DNA of 64,000 bases from Dipteronia dyeriana (lineage: Eukaryota > Streptophyta > Magnoliopsida > Sapindales > Sapindaceae). The translations under genes and the position numbers were made by a program. This document shows, one piece after another, positions 1 through 11,691 of the stretch. Positions within the stretch are counted from its first letter, which is position 1. Every line of letters begins with the position of its first letter. The notes below the pieces were generated by a model. It worked only from the letters and a program-made list of their open reading frames with translations. It was not told the DNA's origin and did not search any database. The stretch covers positions 38,252,360 through 38,316,359 of the forward strand of contig CM065295.1 in assembly GCA_032871835.1 (NCBI GenBank). The letters are read 5' to 3'.

Positions 1-1
1 T

Positions 2-1322
2 CATAACATTAAACCATATTACCCAAAACCTACTCCTCCTGATTTACAATATGAAAAAACCGTCCCATATAGGGCTTTTACTGGAAATGCTTGTTACCAA
101 TTTAATATTGATGGACTTTCCGAATATCAGATTATTACTGTTTTAAGACAAATGCATACCATTGGTTATATATATATATATATCAAAAAACAAAATATGA
201 CTCATTCTGATGCTGTTACTTCATTAACCACTGGCTTTGAGGTTCAGCTATTCAGTTGGTGGACCCATACCTTAAGTAGTCTAGCTAAAAGATCTATAAT
301 AGGACACACCAAGACCATAACAATTTCTACTCCTGTCCAGACTAATGATCCAACTATTTTTGAGTCAACTTCCACCCAAACACAGACTACTACTACTACT
401 TCTGAGCCTGATGGCATTGATGTATTATGTTATACCATTTTGATGCATTTTGTAGGAAATCCCAATATTAATCAAGGAAAAGAATTTTCGAAGATTCAAA
501 ATTTAAAGTGTAATAAGTTAAGCGATTTCAAATGGTATAAAGATATTTTCTTAACAAGAGTTTTTCAAAGACCTGACAATGCCAACTCATATTGGAAAGA
601 AAAATTTATTTCAGGACTTCCAAAACTATCTTCTAATAAAGTAAGAGATGAAATGGTTAAATAAATGGAATGGTCTGATTGGTCCCAGAGTGATTTAAAT
701 ACATGGACCTATGGTGAAATTATTGCTGCTATTAATATTGTTGCCCTCCAATTATGTAATGACCTTAGATTAAAGAGTCGGCTTAAACAACAAAAATTAA
801 CAACTAGAAAGGAGCTAGGTTCCTGGTGTGAACATTTTGGTTTTGACAAATTACCTTCAGATAAAAAGAAAAATAAGAAGCATCCTAAGATCAATTACAA
901 TCGGGCAAAAAATTATCCTTATAGAATTGATAGAAATCTCAAAACCAATAAAAAGGAAGATATTATATGGTCCCCCAAGAAATCCAAAAAAATATCCTCT
1001 AAAAAGAAAACTTATTACAAAAAGACAAACAAATGTTTTAAATGTGGAAAAGAAGGCCATTATGCTAACAAATGTCCTGACCAAAAAAAAAAGAATTAAT
1101 AGCTTAGACTTAGATGATCAAGTTAAAGAGAAAATTTTACAAGTTTTATATATGGATTACAGTCCTTCTTCATCATCCTCCTCTGACAATGAAATTTTAA
1201 TTATTAATGAATCTTCCTCAGACTCAGAAACCTCTTCATCTTCCTCTGAATCTGAACCTGGAACCCAGCCCTGTTTTTGTAAAGAAATAAATGTCCGTGA
1301 CAAACAAGATATTACTCTTTAA
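2..1322 (+). pseudogene. Endogenous caulimovirid capsid (coat protein) region, 5' truncated by window edge
   Basis: One reading frame enters from the left edge, is stopped at 662-664 and resumes at once with a Met-Glu-Trp start. It ends with a CX2CX4HX4C zinc knuckle (CFKCGKEGHYANKC, 1034-1075), the nucleic-acid-binding motif of caulimovirid coat proteins. The upstream part, with its conserved Trp and a lysine-rich stretch, resembles the core of plant pararetrovirus capsids. After the knuckle a run of ten A (1083-1092) shifts the frame by one. The shifted frame carries a very acidic, Ser-rich tail (about 1160-1260) and ends TAA at 1320-1322. Lesions seen: the in-frame stop at 662 and the shift in the A run. 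The capsid identity is inferred from motif and order. The genus resembles Florendovirus or Petuvirus by layout, not by search. Confidence 0.72.
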
Positions 1323-3712
1323 TGATTAGCATGATTGATAGTATTAAAGACCCCATCCAGAAAGCCCAATACATCAGACAATTACAACAAAAAATCACTA
1401 ACGAACCTTCTTCTAGAAACAACAATAAACCTTTAAATGAAGCAAAACCCTTCAAAAATGCCTCTTTTGAAACCCCAGATTTCGAACAAAATGTTTTAGG
1501 AAAATTTTATACTAAATCTAGAAAAGTTACCACTCCTGACCTATAAAAGGAAATCATTAGTATCAAAGAAGAAATAAAAGTTTGCAAGATCCAAATACAA
1601 GAATTACAAGTCATGAATGCCCTTGATAAACAATTCCCTAAAAGAGCTCTTGAAAAACAAACTACCGACTTTAACAGTTATGACGAGTCTGACAAAGAAC
1701 CTGAAAATGATGACCACCAAAATCTTTTAAGTCTAGATCAGATTAATACCATCCAAGAAGTAAAAATACAAAAATGGTTTGTTGAAATTGACATTAGAAT
1801 TACCTCCAATTACAACATTCGTGCTACTACTCTTATTGACACAGGAGCTGACTTAAATTGTTTTATAGAATCTTTAGTTCCTACTAAATACCTTGAAGCC
1901 ACCACTAAAACTTTATATGGGGCTAACAAAATTAAACTAGATATCAAATATAAACTTGCTAATGCTAAAGTGTGCAACAGTGGAGTTTGTTACAATAATG
2001 ATTTTATTGTGGTTAAGACCCTTTCTTAGAATGTAATTCTAGGATTGCCTTTTTTATACCTAATTTTTCCCTTTAAAGTTATAACTGAGGGAATTGTGAC
2101 TGAATATCTGGGAAAAGAGATTTTATTCCCTTTCATTTTTCCTGTTCTTGTAAGAGATCTAAATGTCCTAAGGGATATTAATATTTTCTCTGAAAACCCT
2201 AAAACTGTTGACAATTACATTGCCACTTTGACCAGAAAACATAACCAATTAACTTTTTTAAAAGATGACTTGAATTTTCAAAGACAGGATGAAAAATTAA
2301 AAGAACCTTTTCTCCAAGAAAAGATAAAAACCTTTAAAGAAATGTTAGAAAGAGAGGTTTGTTCATCTATACCAAATGCCTTTTGGGATAGAAAAAAACA
2401 TATTGTAACCCTCCCTTACACCAAAGATTTTAATGAAAAAGGTATTCCAACCAAAGCTAGACCCATACGGATGTCTGCTGATCTAATCGACTATTGCAAA
2501 AAGGAAATACAGGATTTAATTGAGAAAAAATTAATTAGATCCTCTAAATCCTCATGGAGTTGCCCTGCTTTCTATGTTCAGAAAAATGCAGAAATAGAAA
2601 GAGGAGTTCCCAGGCTTGTTATTAATTATAAATCTTTAAATGATGCTTTACAATGGATCAAGTATCCTATGCCTAATAAATCAGACCTATTAAAAAGACT
2701 TTATGATTCTATTATTTTCTCAAAATTTGACATGAAATCAAGATTCTGGCAAATCCAGATTGCTGAAAAGGACCGTTATAAGACAGCTTTTACTGTTCCA
2801 TTTGGGCAGTATGAATGGAATGTTATATCATTTGGCCTAAAGAATGCCCCTAGTGAATTTCAATGTATTATGAATAATATTTTTAATCCTTATTATGGAT
2901 TCTCCATTGTCTATATCGACGATGTATTAATATTTTCAAAAACCATTTACCAACATTGGAAACATTTAGAAACCTTTTTTTAAACTATTAAACATCATGG
3001 GTTAGTTATTTATGCCCCTAAAATCACCCTTTTCCAGACTAGCATCAGATTTTTAGGTCATAATATCAAAAGAGGAACAATTGTTCCCATTCAAAAGAGT
3101 CTAGAGTTTGCTGACAAATTTTCAGATAAAATAAAGGACAAAAATCAATTACAAAGATTTTTGGGATGTTTGAATTACATTTCAAATTTTTATAAAAAGC
3201 TTAGTATTATCTGTAAACCCATTTTCCAAAGATTAAAAACAAACCCTCTTCCATGGACTGATGAACATACTAAGGCAGTTTTACATGTAAAAAATTATGT
3301 CAAAAAACTACCATGCTTGACAATTTGTCACCCTACTGCCCCAAAAACTGTTGAAACTGATGCATCAGATATTGGGTATGGTGGTGTTTTAAAACAAAAA
3401 ATTAATGACAAAGAATGTCTTGTCAGGTATGTTTCAAGATCCTGGAACAACACCCAAAAGAAATATTCGACTGTAAAGAAGGAAATATTAGCAATTGTTT
3501 TGACAATTCAGAAATTGCAAGATGATTTAATAAATCAAAAATTTGTTTTGAGAGTTGACTGTCAGTCATCAAAATATATTTTGAAAAAAGATGTAAAAAA
3601 CCTTGCCTCTAAACAAATCTTTGCTAGATGGCAAGCACTTTTATCTGCTTTGAATTTTGACATTGAATATATTAAAGGATCAGAAAATAGTCTCCCATAT
3701 TTTCTGACCTGA
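1322..3712 (+). pseudogene. Endogenous caulimovirid protease-reverse transcriptase-RNase H polyprotein
   Basis: A single frame runs from the ATG at 1322 to TGA at 3710-3712, broken only by stops at 1544-1546 (TAA), 2027-2029 (TAG) and 2981-2983 (TAA). The order is: a charged N-terminal part, a retropepsin-like aspartic protease (IDTGAD, 1835-1852), reverse transcriptase (KFDMKS, then FGLKNAPSEFQ and the catalytic YIDD at 2912-2923), then RNase H (TDAS near 3358 and a KKEILA helix). The enzyme set would copy the pregenomic RNA into DNA. No integrase follows, which separates it from gypsy retrotransposons. The start codon overlaps the upstream stop as TAATG. Decay is modest for an endogenous copy: three stops and no clear frameshift within this frame. 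The protease-RT-RNase H call is firm; the genus is not. Confidence 0.88.
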
Positions 3713-3732
3713 GAATTTTTACAGGGAGAAAA

Positions 3733-4460
3733 ATGACCAATACAAACAAAGGTCGTAGTGGTGGCCGAAGCCCTGGTGGCAGAAGCTCCATAAGATCAGA
3801 CTTACCAGACAAGAATTCAGACTTATCGACTTATCATACTTCCCCTAGAGGAAGTCATAAAGACAAGTATGCTATTTCACTCATATCTCCGCCCAAATCC
3901 CCACATAACCTACCTATTCATTTTCCCCCATTACCTCCTTATGGACCTTCCTCTAGCCCAAGCCCAAGCCCAAGCCCAAGCCAAAGCCCAATCCATACGA
4001 CAACACCTTTTCACCCTTAGCAATTGACAGTAGCCCTTTTAAGGCAGTTGTGTCTTCAAAAGTGAGCCCACACTCAAATAAACAAGACAAGATTTTAGCC
4101 CAAGCTTCACAGACAGCCCTCCCTAAAATCAACCAGCCAATCTATTCCTATGTCAATAAACACTTCTTTGACTGATTGTTTGCCATGGAAGAGCATTTTC
4201 TGTATGACCATTATTTTAAGTAACCTAAAAAACTGACGGATGATATTATCAACCCCCTGTTTGGAAGGATTCCAGAAGATTTGACAAAAAGACATTTTCT
4301 ATGAGTTCATTCTCGTAGATACAGACTCAATTTTTATTTCAGATGTTTTTAACAAAATCGATAAGGAAAAATTGATTTTTAGGAAAATAAAAATTTACAA
4401 AATTATTACTTTTGAACAATGGGGTGGTGACCCTAATTCAAAAAGAGTTTTAAATATAAA
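3733..4460 (+). pseudogene. Broken downstream ORF of the endogenous caulimovirid
   Basis: A start at 3733, 20 bases after the polymerase stop, opens a 95-residue frame rich in Gly, Ser, Arg and Pro that ends TAG at 4018-4020. Matching content continues in a second frame from about 4023 and, after several stops, in a third through about 4440. Short aromatic stretches such as FYEFILVDTDS (about 4297-4330) are visible there. From memory of family layout, florendovirus-like elements carry an additional ORF after RNase H with this kind of Pro/Ser-rich start and aromatic core; its function is unknown to me. The sequence becomes AT-rich and non-coding just before the Tat element begins at 4484. It carries several stops and at least two frame changes, so it cannot be expressed as one product. 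Confidence 0.5.
3957..3990 (+). repeat. AGCCCA hexamer array encoding Ser-Pro repeats
   Basis: About six near-perfect copies of AGCCCA lie in the Pro/Ser-rich part of the downstream viral ORF and translate as alternating Ser-Pro. It is a simple hexanucleotide expansion in frame. Confidence 0.8.
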
Positions 4461-4483
4461 TTTAATTATTAGTTAAAAATTAT

Positions 4484-5630
4484 TGTTAATAGTAAAAATT
4501 TGCCAGGGGTCAAAGAGAAATTTTCCACTCTCCTAGCCCAAATCGAAGCCCAAAGTCGACATTCATGAAACCCCGGATGTACCATAAAACTACCCTGCAG
4601 AAGCACGGAGGGATCGCCGGGCTTCAAAACTATCAGGGAATAAGCTAGGCACGACTAGGTCAAGCCCCTAAGCGAACACTGGAGTTCGAGCTTCTCGAGG
4701 CCACCTATCAGGGAACCTCGGTTCCTAGGGTCGGGCTCCTCAACCACCCTCTGAAAGCCAGAGGGGGGTCGCCAAGCTCAAGAAACATTCGAAAGAAGCT
4801 CAACAAGCAAAACAAGCCCCCTCCTAGTTAAGGCTTATAGAGGTCAAATATAATTCATGGCATGAACGAGAAGTCCACCAACCTCTCCAGGAGCCCGCTG
4901 TCTCCTCCACGATATAAGAAGGAAGAAGACCTCTAAATAAATCAGATCCATGTTACCTTATAGGAATGACTTCTAGGGTGTCCATTTCAAGCCTCCGAAA
5001 AATGGAACCAAAGCATAGATCTACCTCGCTCTACGAAAACTACGAATGGCTAGCTCAGCAACCTATATGAAGAATCATGCCGTAAGAACGCACATGAATA
5101 TATCTACGTAACAACCAGCCTTTACACGCAAGTCAAGAGTTTGATTCCAAAAAAGAAGTAAACTTATCTTTATCAACAGTATCATCATTTTCGCTGTTTA
5201 CTCGGAGTCAACAACTTTCAAATAATGGATCCCGCCCGATAAGGAGATAGTAGGTTCAGAGAATCAAGACGGGAGATACATCCGTTCAAAGTGATTCGAC
5301 CGCATATAAATATACCAAAACATTCCTACAGGAAGTATGGCAGCATAAGGATAAACGACAGAGAAAAAGGGAGAGAGAAGTACGTCGGACCTAAATTCTG
5401 TGATCAGAACACGGCCGTCATGACATCCACTATTCGACAAGTACGAAGTTGCCACCTTCCTAGATTCTAAAGAAATAGTGAGCATATGAGAGAGAACCTT
5501 GTATTCAATGAGTAATCAATAAAAAAGTCTCCACCTATTATGGTTATACAAACACTCGTGTTTCTCTAAGAAGGTTAGGTATCAAAGGTACCAACCCCGG
5601 CCATCACCTTCGTGGTTTTCGGTTAGTACA
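4484..5630 (+). repeat. 5' LTR of the Tat element
   Basis: It begins TGTTAATAG, as the 3' LTR does, and matches it for most of its length. Compared with the 3' copy it lacks roughly 45 bases near its right end (the stretch at about 18426-18472) but keeps an extra segment around 4765-4800. The right end GGTTAGTACA corresponds to GGTTAACA in the 3' copy. The antisense frame at 5264-5485 is repeated in the other LTR and looks incidental. Confidence 0.85.
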
Positions 5631-5633
5631 TTC

Positions 5634-5652
5634 TAGCACCGTCTATGGGGAA
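5634..5652 (+). promoter_or_regulatory. Probable primer binding site of the Tat element
   Basis: The sequence CTAGCACCGTCTATGGGGA lies a few bases after the 5' LTR. It resembles the TGGCGCCGTCTGTGGG-type motif found at this position in plant Tat elements. The tRNA partner is not assigned. Confidence 0.55.
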
Positions 5653-6387
5653 CTCCCACACCACCATCTTTATATTCATAAGTTTATTGTTTTACGGGAG
5701 TCTTGAGGCTTCGCTCCTCCCAAGGAAAGCCAAGCGTATCGGGACAACCTTCTACTGCGTCGACACGAAAGGTTCCGATTGAAGGAAGAAAATCAAGGCT
5801 CCAAAGCCAGGTGCCAGACCTGTCAGCCACTGTACGGGCTTTGGATCCCCCTATGGGAAACCAGGTCGAGCTTGACTAGCAAGCGGCGGCCTTCATGGAC
5901 AATGTTCGCATTCTACTGCTCTCTGAGGGTATTACTATCCAACAAGCAAACCTCTCCAATCGAGCGGAGTCAAGCAAGCCTGGGGCTAGACAACCCACAT
6001 TTGATCACTTGGGACCTTCCCTTTAGGAGCCAGCTCGTAATAGAATAGGACTCCCAGCCTCGATCAGGGATAGGTTAGGGCTCATGCCTCTCGTTCCCGA
6101 AGTGCTGCCACGTTACCAGCCCATACAAGTCAAGTCCGCGGTAGATATTTTTCCCTGAGAGCGGGGAGAGTTTCTCCACCCAACGACTTCAATGAGGGAA
6201 ACCCGAGTTAGGGAAGAAGAAAGTCAACAAAGCCCCCAAGTAGACCCCTCTCTGAAGAAAAGACCGGGTAGAGGTCGCTAGTTCGTCAGAAGGGACCGAT
6301 AGTGAGGAGACTGAGATCAACTCAAGAAAACCCGATAGCAAAGGCCTGAGAGACCAGTTGGCATAGCTACAGAAAGAGGTTCAACTG
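5653..6387 (+). other. Tat leader and upstream gag region, no intact frame
   Basis: It lies between the primer site and the first recognisable gag frame. Short open stretches rich in Arg, Ser and Glu occur, for example 5779-6048, but no conserved domain is recognised. It probably holds the untranslated leader plus the disordered N-terminal part of gag, now broken by stops. Confidence 0.5.
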
Positions 6388-7371
6388 ATGAAAAAAAGGA
6401 GGTACAAGGAAGACAAGAAGGATCCTCTAAGTGAGATGAATGCTCCCTTCACCAAAAAGATCCCGGAGGCAGAGCTTCCGTTAAAATTCAAAATATCGAC
6501 TGACAGATTCTCTGGGACTGAGGATCCCTTAAGCCACTTGGAGAGCTTCGTTCAACAGATGAAGGTCCAGAACACGACTAGGGCCGCTATGTGTCAAATT
6601 TTCCCAACTACACTCACGGATTACGCTAAGACCTGGTTTAGAAAGCTACCTACTGGCAGTGTGGATTCCTTCACAAAGTAATAGATCGATTTCTGCTCAT
6701 AATTCCAGGGAGTTAAGCCCCGATTGAAGGACCCAATCCATCTACAGTACGTGATCCAGGAGAGAGGGGAAACCCTTCGGGCTTATACCGAGCGTTTCCA
6801 CAAGGAAGTCATCCAGATGGGGGTCTTCACCTAGAAAGAAACCCTCACCAACTTCAGAAGGAACTTGTGGCTAGGCAAGTTTTTCCGTTCTTTTCCCAAG
6901 AGACCTCCAGACATCTTCCTAGAAGCCTATGATCGGGCTCTGGAGCAAATTGAGGTCGACGAACAACTCAATGTCAAAATGGAACATGACGACATGAGAG
7001 CCGTAAAGCGATAGAAGATGGAAGTTCCCAAACATGAGCAAGCTTAGAAAAGCCAGAACAAACCCCCCAATAAGTCGACGTATCGCTTCCCCATCTCTCA
7101 ACCCAGATTGGAAAAATATCCTACAAAACGAACTCCTCTACGAGCTTCACCTCCTTCTAGGACAATGGCCCCAATATCTCCAGATGGGAGAGGGTATGAT
7201 CGTTACACCCCCTTAAATGCATCTCGTGAGACAATCTATCTCGCCATTCGGGACTAGGGGTTGCTACAGAAGCCCGCACCTATGAAAGCCCCTGTTGATA
7301 AGAGGAATTGTTATAAGTATTGTGACTTTCACGAAGACGTGGGACACAACACTTCAGAGTGCTACAAATTA
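6388..7371 (+). pseudogene. Tat gag (capsid), N-terminal part, interrupted
   Basis: The first 97 residues (6388-6681) match the plant retrotransposon gag core: KFSTD-type start, FSGTEDPLSHLESF, then AKTWFRKLP. After a stop at 6679-6681 it continues with QYVIQERGETLRAYTERFHKE and an Arg/Lys-rich linker, with further stops near 6832, 7012 and 7045. It ends at a zinc-finger-like CxYCxFHxxxGHxTxxCYKLR (about 7309-7370), the usual gag C-terminal motif in Tat elements. The copia solo LTR cuts in immediately after that motif and gag resumes at 9415. The protein would form the particle that packages element RNA; here it cannot be made. Confidence 0.85.
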
Positions 7372-7376
7372 CGAAT

Positions 7377-7875
7377 TGTTGGAACCTCGTTCACCGGTCA
7401 CGCAGCGGAAATGGATTTTAAATTTTTTTATACATATCGTAATCGGTATCTGGGACTAGTGAACTTGTGATCGTATTTATTTTCGGAATAAATACATATA
7501 CTAATTATTACACTAATAAAATATATATGTTAATACAGAAAATTATAATCAATAATAAAAAAGGAATATTAAAAGAACCATACCAAAGTTTGGAGGCTCC
7601 TCTACTTTTTCGATATGCTTCTAGTCTGTACTACAAATCTTCCTCGCTATATCCCAGGACTGGTAACTGAGTGCGGGCGCGTCATGACTTCAGAAACAAG
7701 AATGGAAGATGTAAAAGAGAGAAGAAGAAGAAACTCTTTCTTTTGATATAAGTATACTTGCACACTTTTCACTCTTTTTGGTGTATTTTTTATGCACACA
7801 AGCACACTTTTCTTTCTTAAAAAAGACTCACACCTACCTTATGTGTTTGACCAAAATCCAACCTTTTTCTTTTGT

Positions 7876-7928
<53 letters not shown>

Positions 7929-9409
7929 TGTGATGTGCGTGACAAGCACATCACCCTTCTTTTTTTAAATAATATATATCACATATATAATATTTAAATA
8001 TTAAATCAAATCTATATTTGATTTTTTAAAACTTTCAAATAAAAAGTATTCCATATCTTTTATTTGATTTTTAAAAACTTTTTAATAAAAAATATCTCAT
8101 ATCTTTTATTTGATTTTAATTTTGAATTAAAACTATTTAAATTCAAAAATAAAATATTTAATTTAATAAAATAAAATAATCATATTATCTTATTTTATTC
8201 AAAAATAAATATCATCATACACCCTCCATTTAGTGATTAATAACATAATTAAATAATCTCATTATTTAAGTTATTTAATCATTATTATCTATTAATTAAA
8301 TAATCTCATTATTCAATTAATTCCTGAATAAATACGTGTCACTTTCGTAACACAATTCACTGGACAATCCAATTAATTAATTGTGACCCTTGTTACCTAA
8401 ATCGATCGGGCTAGCAAGGGGACCTAATGGACCCACAGTATTTTGAGCTCCAATAATTCTCAAAATCATTAATTAAACTCTTTAATTAATATTCCTTGAT
8501 TATTAACTCCGGTGTTATTCCACTAAAAATCCGAAGCTGCACTCTCTCAACTGCAGATATTTTTACACAGACCGATACAACTCGGTGTCCATCGATATAG
8601 TTATTCATATGGTGTGATCCTCAACAGTAGTTCATAATTAGAACTGGGTCATAATGTCCGTTATACCCCTCTAATTACATATATCCTTTAAGTACCATTG
8701 ATTCTCTAACGGACAATAAATCCTATTTCCTCACAGAATTAGGAGAGCGCTCATTTTGTCCAAGCCCCGAATCAACCCTTAAGGGAACTACTATCTACTT
8801 CTCAAAAGAAGGAGTGGATTCCATTATTGTGTACAAACCTTCTCAGCCACAAGCCAAACCGTAATCCCAACATACGGAGTATATTGATCAGGAAAAGCAT
8901 CTGACCTCATCCATGGTATATCAAAGACCACGATCTAACCTGAAGGAGTCGATAAGACACTCAGGATTAAGATCACTCATATATAGCCATCGTTAGTTGA
9001 TATATATGAATCTCATCGGTAAACGGATCTTAGTGTGAGATTTATATATATCATGGCCCAGTTCTATATGATCACATTATACAAGGTGCCTCCATTCTCA
9101 TATCTCATATGAATGATTTAGGATAGAATCACTGTACATTACGGAATGGACCGCAACTATAGATTAACCACAAATAAAGTACCCAACTTTATTTCCTATC
9201 TATGAACTCTTTAGATTGCACGTCTCTTACTGTATCCATCTGTATATGATACTCATATAGACAATTCGAGATTACATCCGGCAATCTAGGATGTTAATAT
9301 GTACACAAGTTTATAAAATAAATAACATAACAAAATGAATTGAACCTTTCCTTTTATTTACTTCATAAATCCATTTACAAATTACATGCTTAGGGCATAA
9401 AACCCAACA
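7377..9409 (-). mobile_element. Solo LTR of the copia family present at 37598-47354, inserted in Tat gag
   Basis: The 2,033-bp segment is the reverse complement of the LTRs at 37598-39775 and 45227-47354. It starts TGTTGGAAC and ends AACCCAACA, both read on the plus strand. No internal copia coding sequence is present, so it is a solo LTR produced by LTR-LTR recombination. Flanks are CGAAT (7372-7376) and CGAAA (9410-9414), an imperfect 5-bp duplication. Gag reading resumes directly after it, with an EALIRGG-type sequence. Confidence 0.88.
7879..7926. repeat. (TA)n microsatellite in the solo LTR
   Basis: About 23 TA dinucleotides lie in the solo LTR. The related LTRs at 38909-38930 and 46536-46550 carry shorter AT tracts at the matching place, so length differs between copies of the family. 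Confidence 0.9.
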
Positions 9410-9414
9410 CGAAA

Positions 9415-10200
9415 TCAGATCGAGGCTTTGATAAGGGGAGGATGTTTGGTAGAATTCTTACAGCAAATTAGGGATAACATTCAGACTGGACGGGAAGTAC
9501 AAGCCGGGATCCGCGAGCACGGTAAGAAAAGAAAAGGGGAGTAGGAGGACCTGATGCAACAAATCCAGATAATACATACCATCAGCGGAGGGCCTACTCT
9601 AGTCGGGACCTATAACAGTTCCAGGAAAAATCACGCAAGAAAAGTCCCTCATTTGGACGAGGAGCGGGGTATCTTCAAGGTCGACCAGAGTTTGACCAAC
9701 CCCTCTCAGTTGTCTCAGATCATTTTCACCGAAGCAGATGTCTACGACACCGTGCATCCTCATGATGATCCTATGGTAATCACAGTACAGATTGCAAAGT
9801 GCATGGTACACCGTGTGCTAGCCGACACAGGCAGCAGCATAGATGTCCTATTTAAAGACACCTTGGAAAAACTGAACTTGAAACAGTGGTGTTACAATAG
9901 TTGTACTACCCAGCTGTACCGGTTTACTGGGGACTCAATCATACCCGTGGGATAAAAAATCCTACCAGTGATCATTGGAGCCACACCTCTTCAGCAGAAT
10001 ATCATGACAGACTTCGTGGTGGTGGATACCCCATCGGCCTACAATGCAATATTAGGGAGGCCGTTTTTATCGTCTTATCCATTTACCACAAAGTTTTAAA
10101 GTTTCCAGTAGAAGACAAGGTGGGGGAAGTTAGAGGTAATCAGCAAGCAGCCAAGAGATGCTACGCAGTGTCTGCCAAGCCAACAGCTCTAGCAAAATAG
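9415..10200 (+). pseudogene. Tat gag C-terminus and aspartic protease
   Basis: The first codons complete gag (IEALIRGG, then a short basic tail). From 9554 an open frame of 133 residues contains the retropepsin active site ADTGSSIDVLF (about 9818-9850), preceded by FTEADVYDTVHPHDDPMVI, typical of Tat proteases. A stop at 9953-9955 (probably an Arg or Gln codon originally) interrupts it. The remainder, VIIGATPLQQNI then AYNAILGRPFL, follows in the same frame before another stop near 10098. The protease would process the gag-pol polyprotein. The catalytic Asp-Thr-Gly is kept, but the chain is broken. Confidence 0.85.
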
Positions 10201-10341
10201 CTGGCCTAGGTGACAACAATCCAAGATAGGGCAACCCCTGTATTGACCCTAGAAGATATAGGGCCAAAAAATCACCCCGAGGGTGACCTCGTTGTACCCG
10301 ACAAAGAGGAGCAGATAAGGGAATGAGCCAGCGGCCATCCA

Positions 10342-11680
10342 GTGGATAAACTAGAAGAGATTCATTTCCAAATGGATGATCCCTCGAAGGTAGTCAGAAT
10401 CGGAGTCACTCTTGAGACGGGAGTGAAAAAGGGCTTGATTGGGCTATTCACAGAGTTCAATGACATTTTGGTGTGGAGTCACGACGAGATGCCTGGGATC
10501 CCGATGACTTTGGCTGCTCACCAACTAGCAGTGGATCCGACCTTCAAACCCATCAAATAAAAAAGACAGCACTTCAACGCTGAAAGAAATGCGGTAGTCC
10601 AGGAAAAAGTGGATAAATTGACCCGATCAGGCTTCATCAGAGATGCACGTTACCTCGAATGGATCGCCAACGTGGTCATGGTCACGAAGGCAAATGAGAA
10701 GTGGCGCATGTGCGACGATTATACATACCTCAACCGGGCATGCCGAAAGATAGTTTCCCGCTACCAAAAATTCATGGACACGTTTTCAGGGTAGAATCAA
10801 ATTATGATGCACCCCGTTGACCAGGAAAAGACTAGTTTCATTACTGGACGAGGTCTGTATTGCTACAAAGTGATGCCTTTCAGGCATAAAAAAGCAGGAG
10901 CTACATACCAACGGTTAGTCAACCAGCTATTCAAGTCCAAAATTGGAAGATCAATGGAGGTATACATCGACGATATGATCACCAAGTCATCAACTTCCGA
11001 AGGGCATCTGGACGATCTCCGTAGAACCTTCATGATTTTAAGGGGGAACCAAATGAGATTGAACCCCTCCAAATACGCATTTGGGGAGACCGCAGGGAAG
11101 TTTTTAGGCTTCATGGTCCATGAGAGGGGCATAAAGGCTAACCCAGAAAGATTAAGGCAATCCTGGATCTGGAGTTTCCCACGTCACTTAAACAGGTTCA
11201 AGTCTTGACCGGGCAGGTAGCAGCGCTCAACAGGTTCATTTCTCGGTCAACCGACAAGTGTCTCATATTTTTCAAAGCCATTAAGCAGGGAAGAAACATG
11301 AAATGGGACAAGGAGAGTGAACAAACTTTTCAAGCCTCGAAAAAATACCTGTCAAGCCCTCCACTACTGGTTAAACCAAGCCCTGGAGAAGAGCTACAAA
11401 TTTACTTGGCCATTTCAGAAACAACGGTAATCGAGGCCTTGGTCAAGGAATATGGATGCAGCGACCTATCTACTACATGAGTCATGCTCTAACCAAGCCC
11501 GAGAAGAACTATACCCTTTTAGAGAAGCTCGCTTATGCTTGGTAACCTCGGTAAGGAAGCTCCGTCCCTACTTCCAAGCTCATTCGATTGCAGTTGTAAA
11601 AGATCACCCCTCCGTCAAATTTTACAATGGCTGGTTTTGTGGGCCCTGGAGCTCACCCGGTTTGATTTAAGGTATAAGCC
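10342..11680 (+). pseudogene. Tat reverse transcriptase and first RNase H
   Basis: The RT begins with the ILVWSHDEMPGI motif before the fingers domain. It continues with the TKANEKWRMC segment, FMDTFSG (first catalytic Asp, about 10774-10794) and MPFRHKKAGATYQR, then YIDDM (about 10963-10977) with both catalytic Asp residues. About 15-20 residues between the basic fingers segment and FMDTFSG are missing, so there is a small deletion as well as stops at 10558 and 10792. After a frame change near 11200 comes the RNase H connection (AALNRFISRSTDKCLIFF, then FQASKKYLSSPPLL). The end of RNase H near 11500-11670 is in another frame. The enzyme would copy RNA to DNA; this copy cannot. Confidence 0.85.
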
Positions 11681-11691
11681 TAGGACTGCAA

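Noticed and set aside
5264..5485. Antisense frame in the Tat 5' LTR, repeated at 18007-18318
   Set aside because: Its conservation follows from LTR identity; there is no domain and the two copies differ in length and start.
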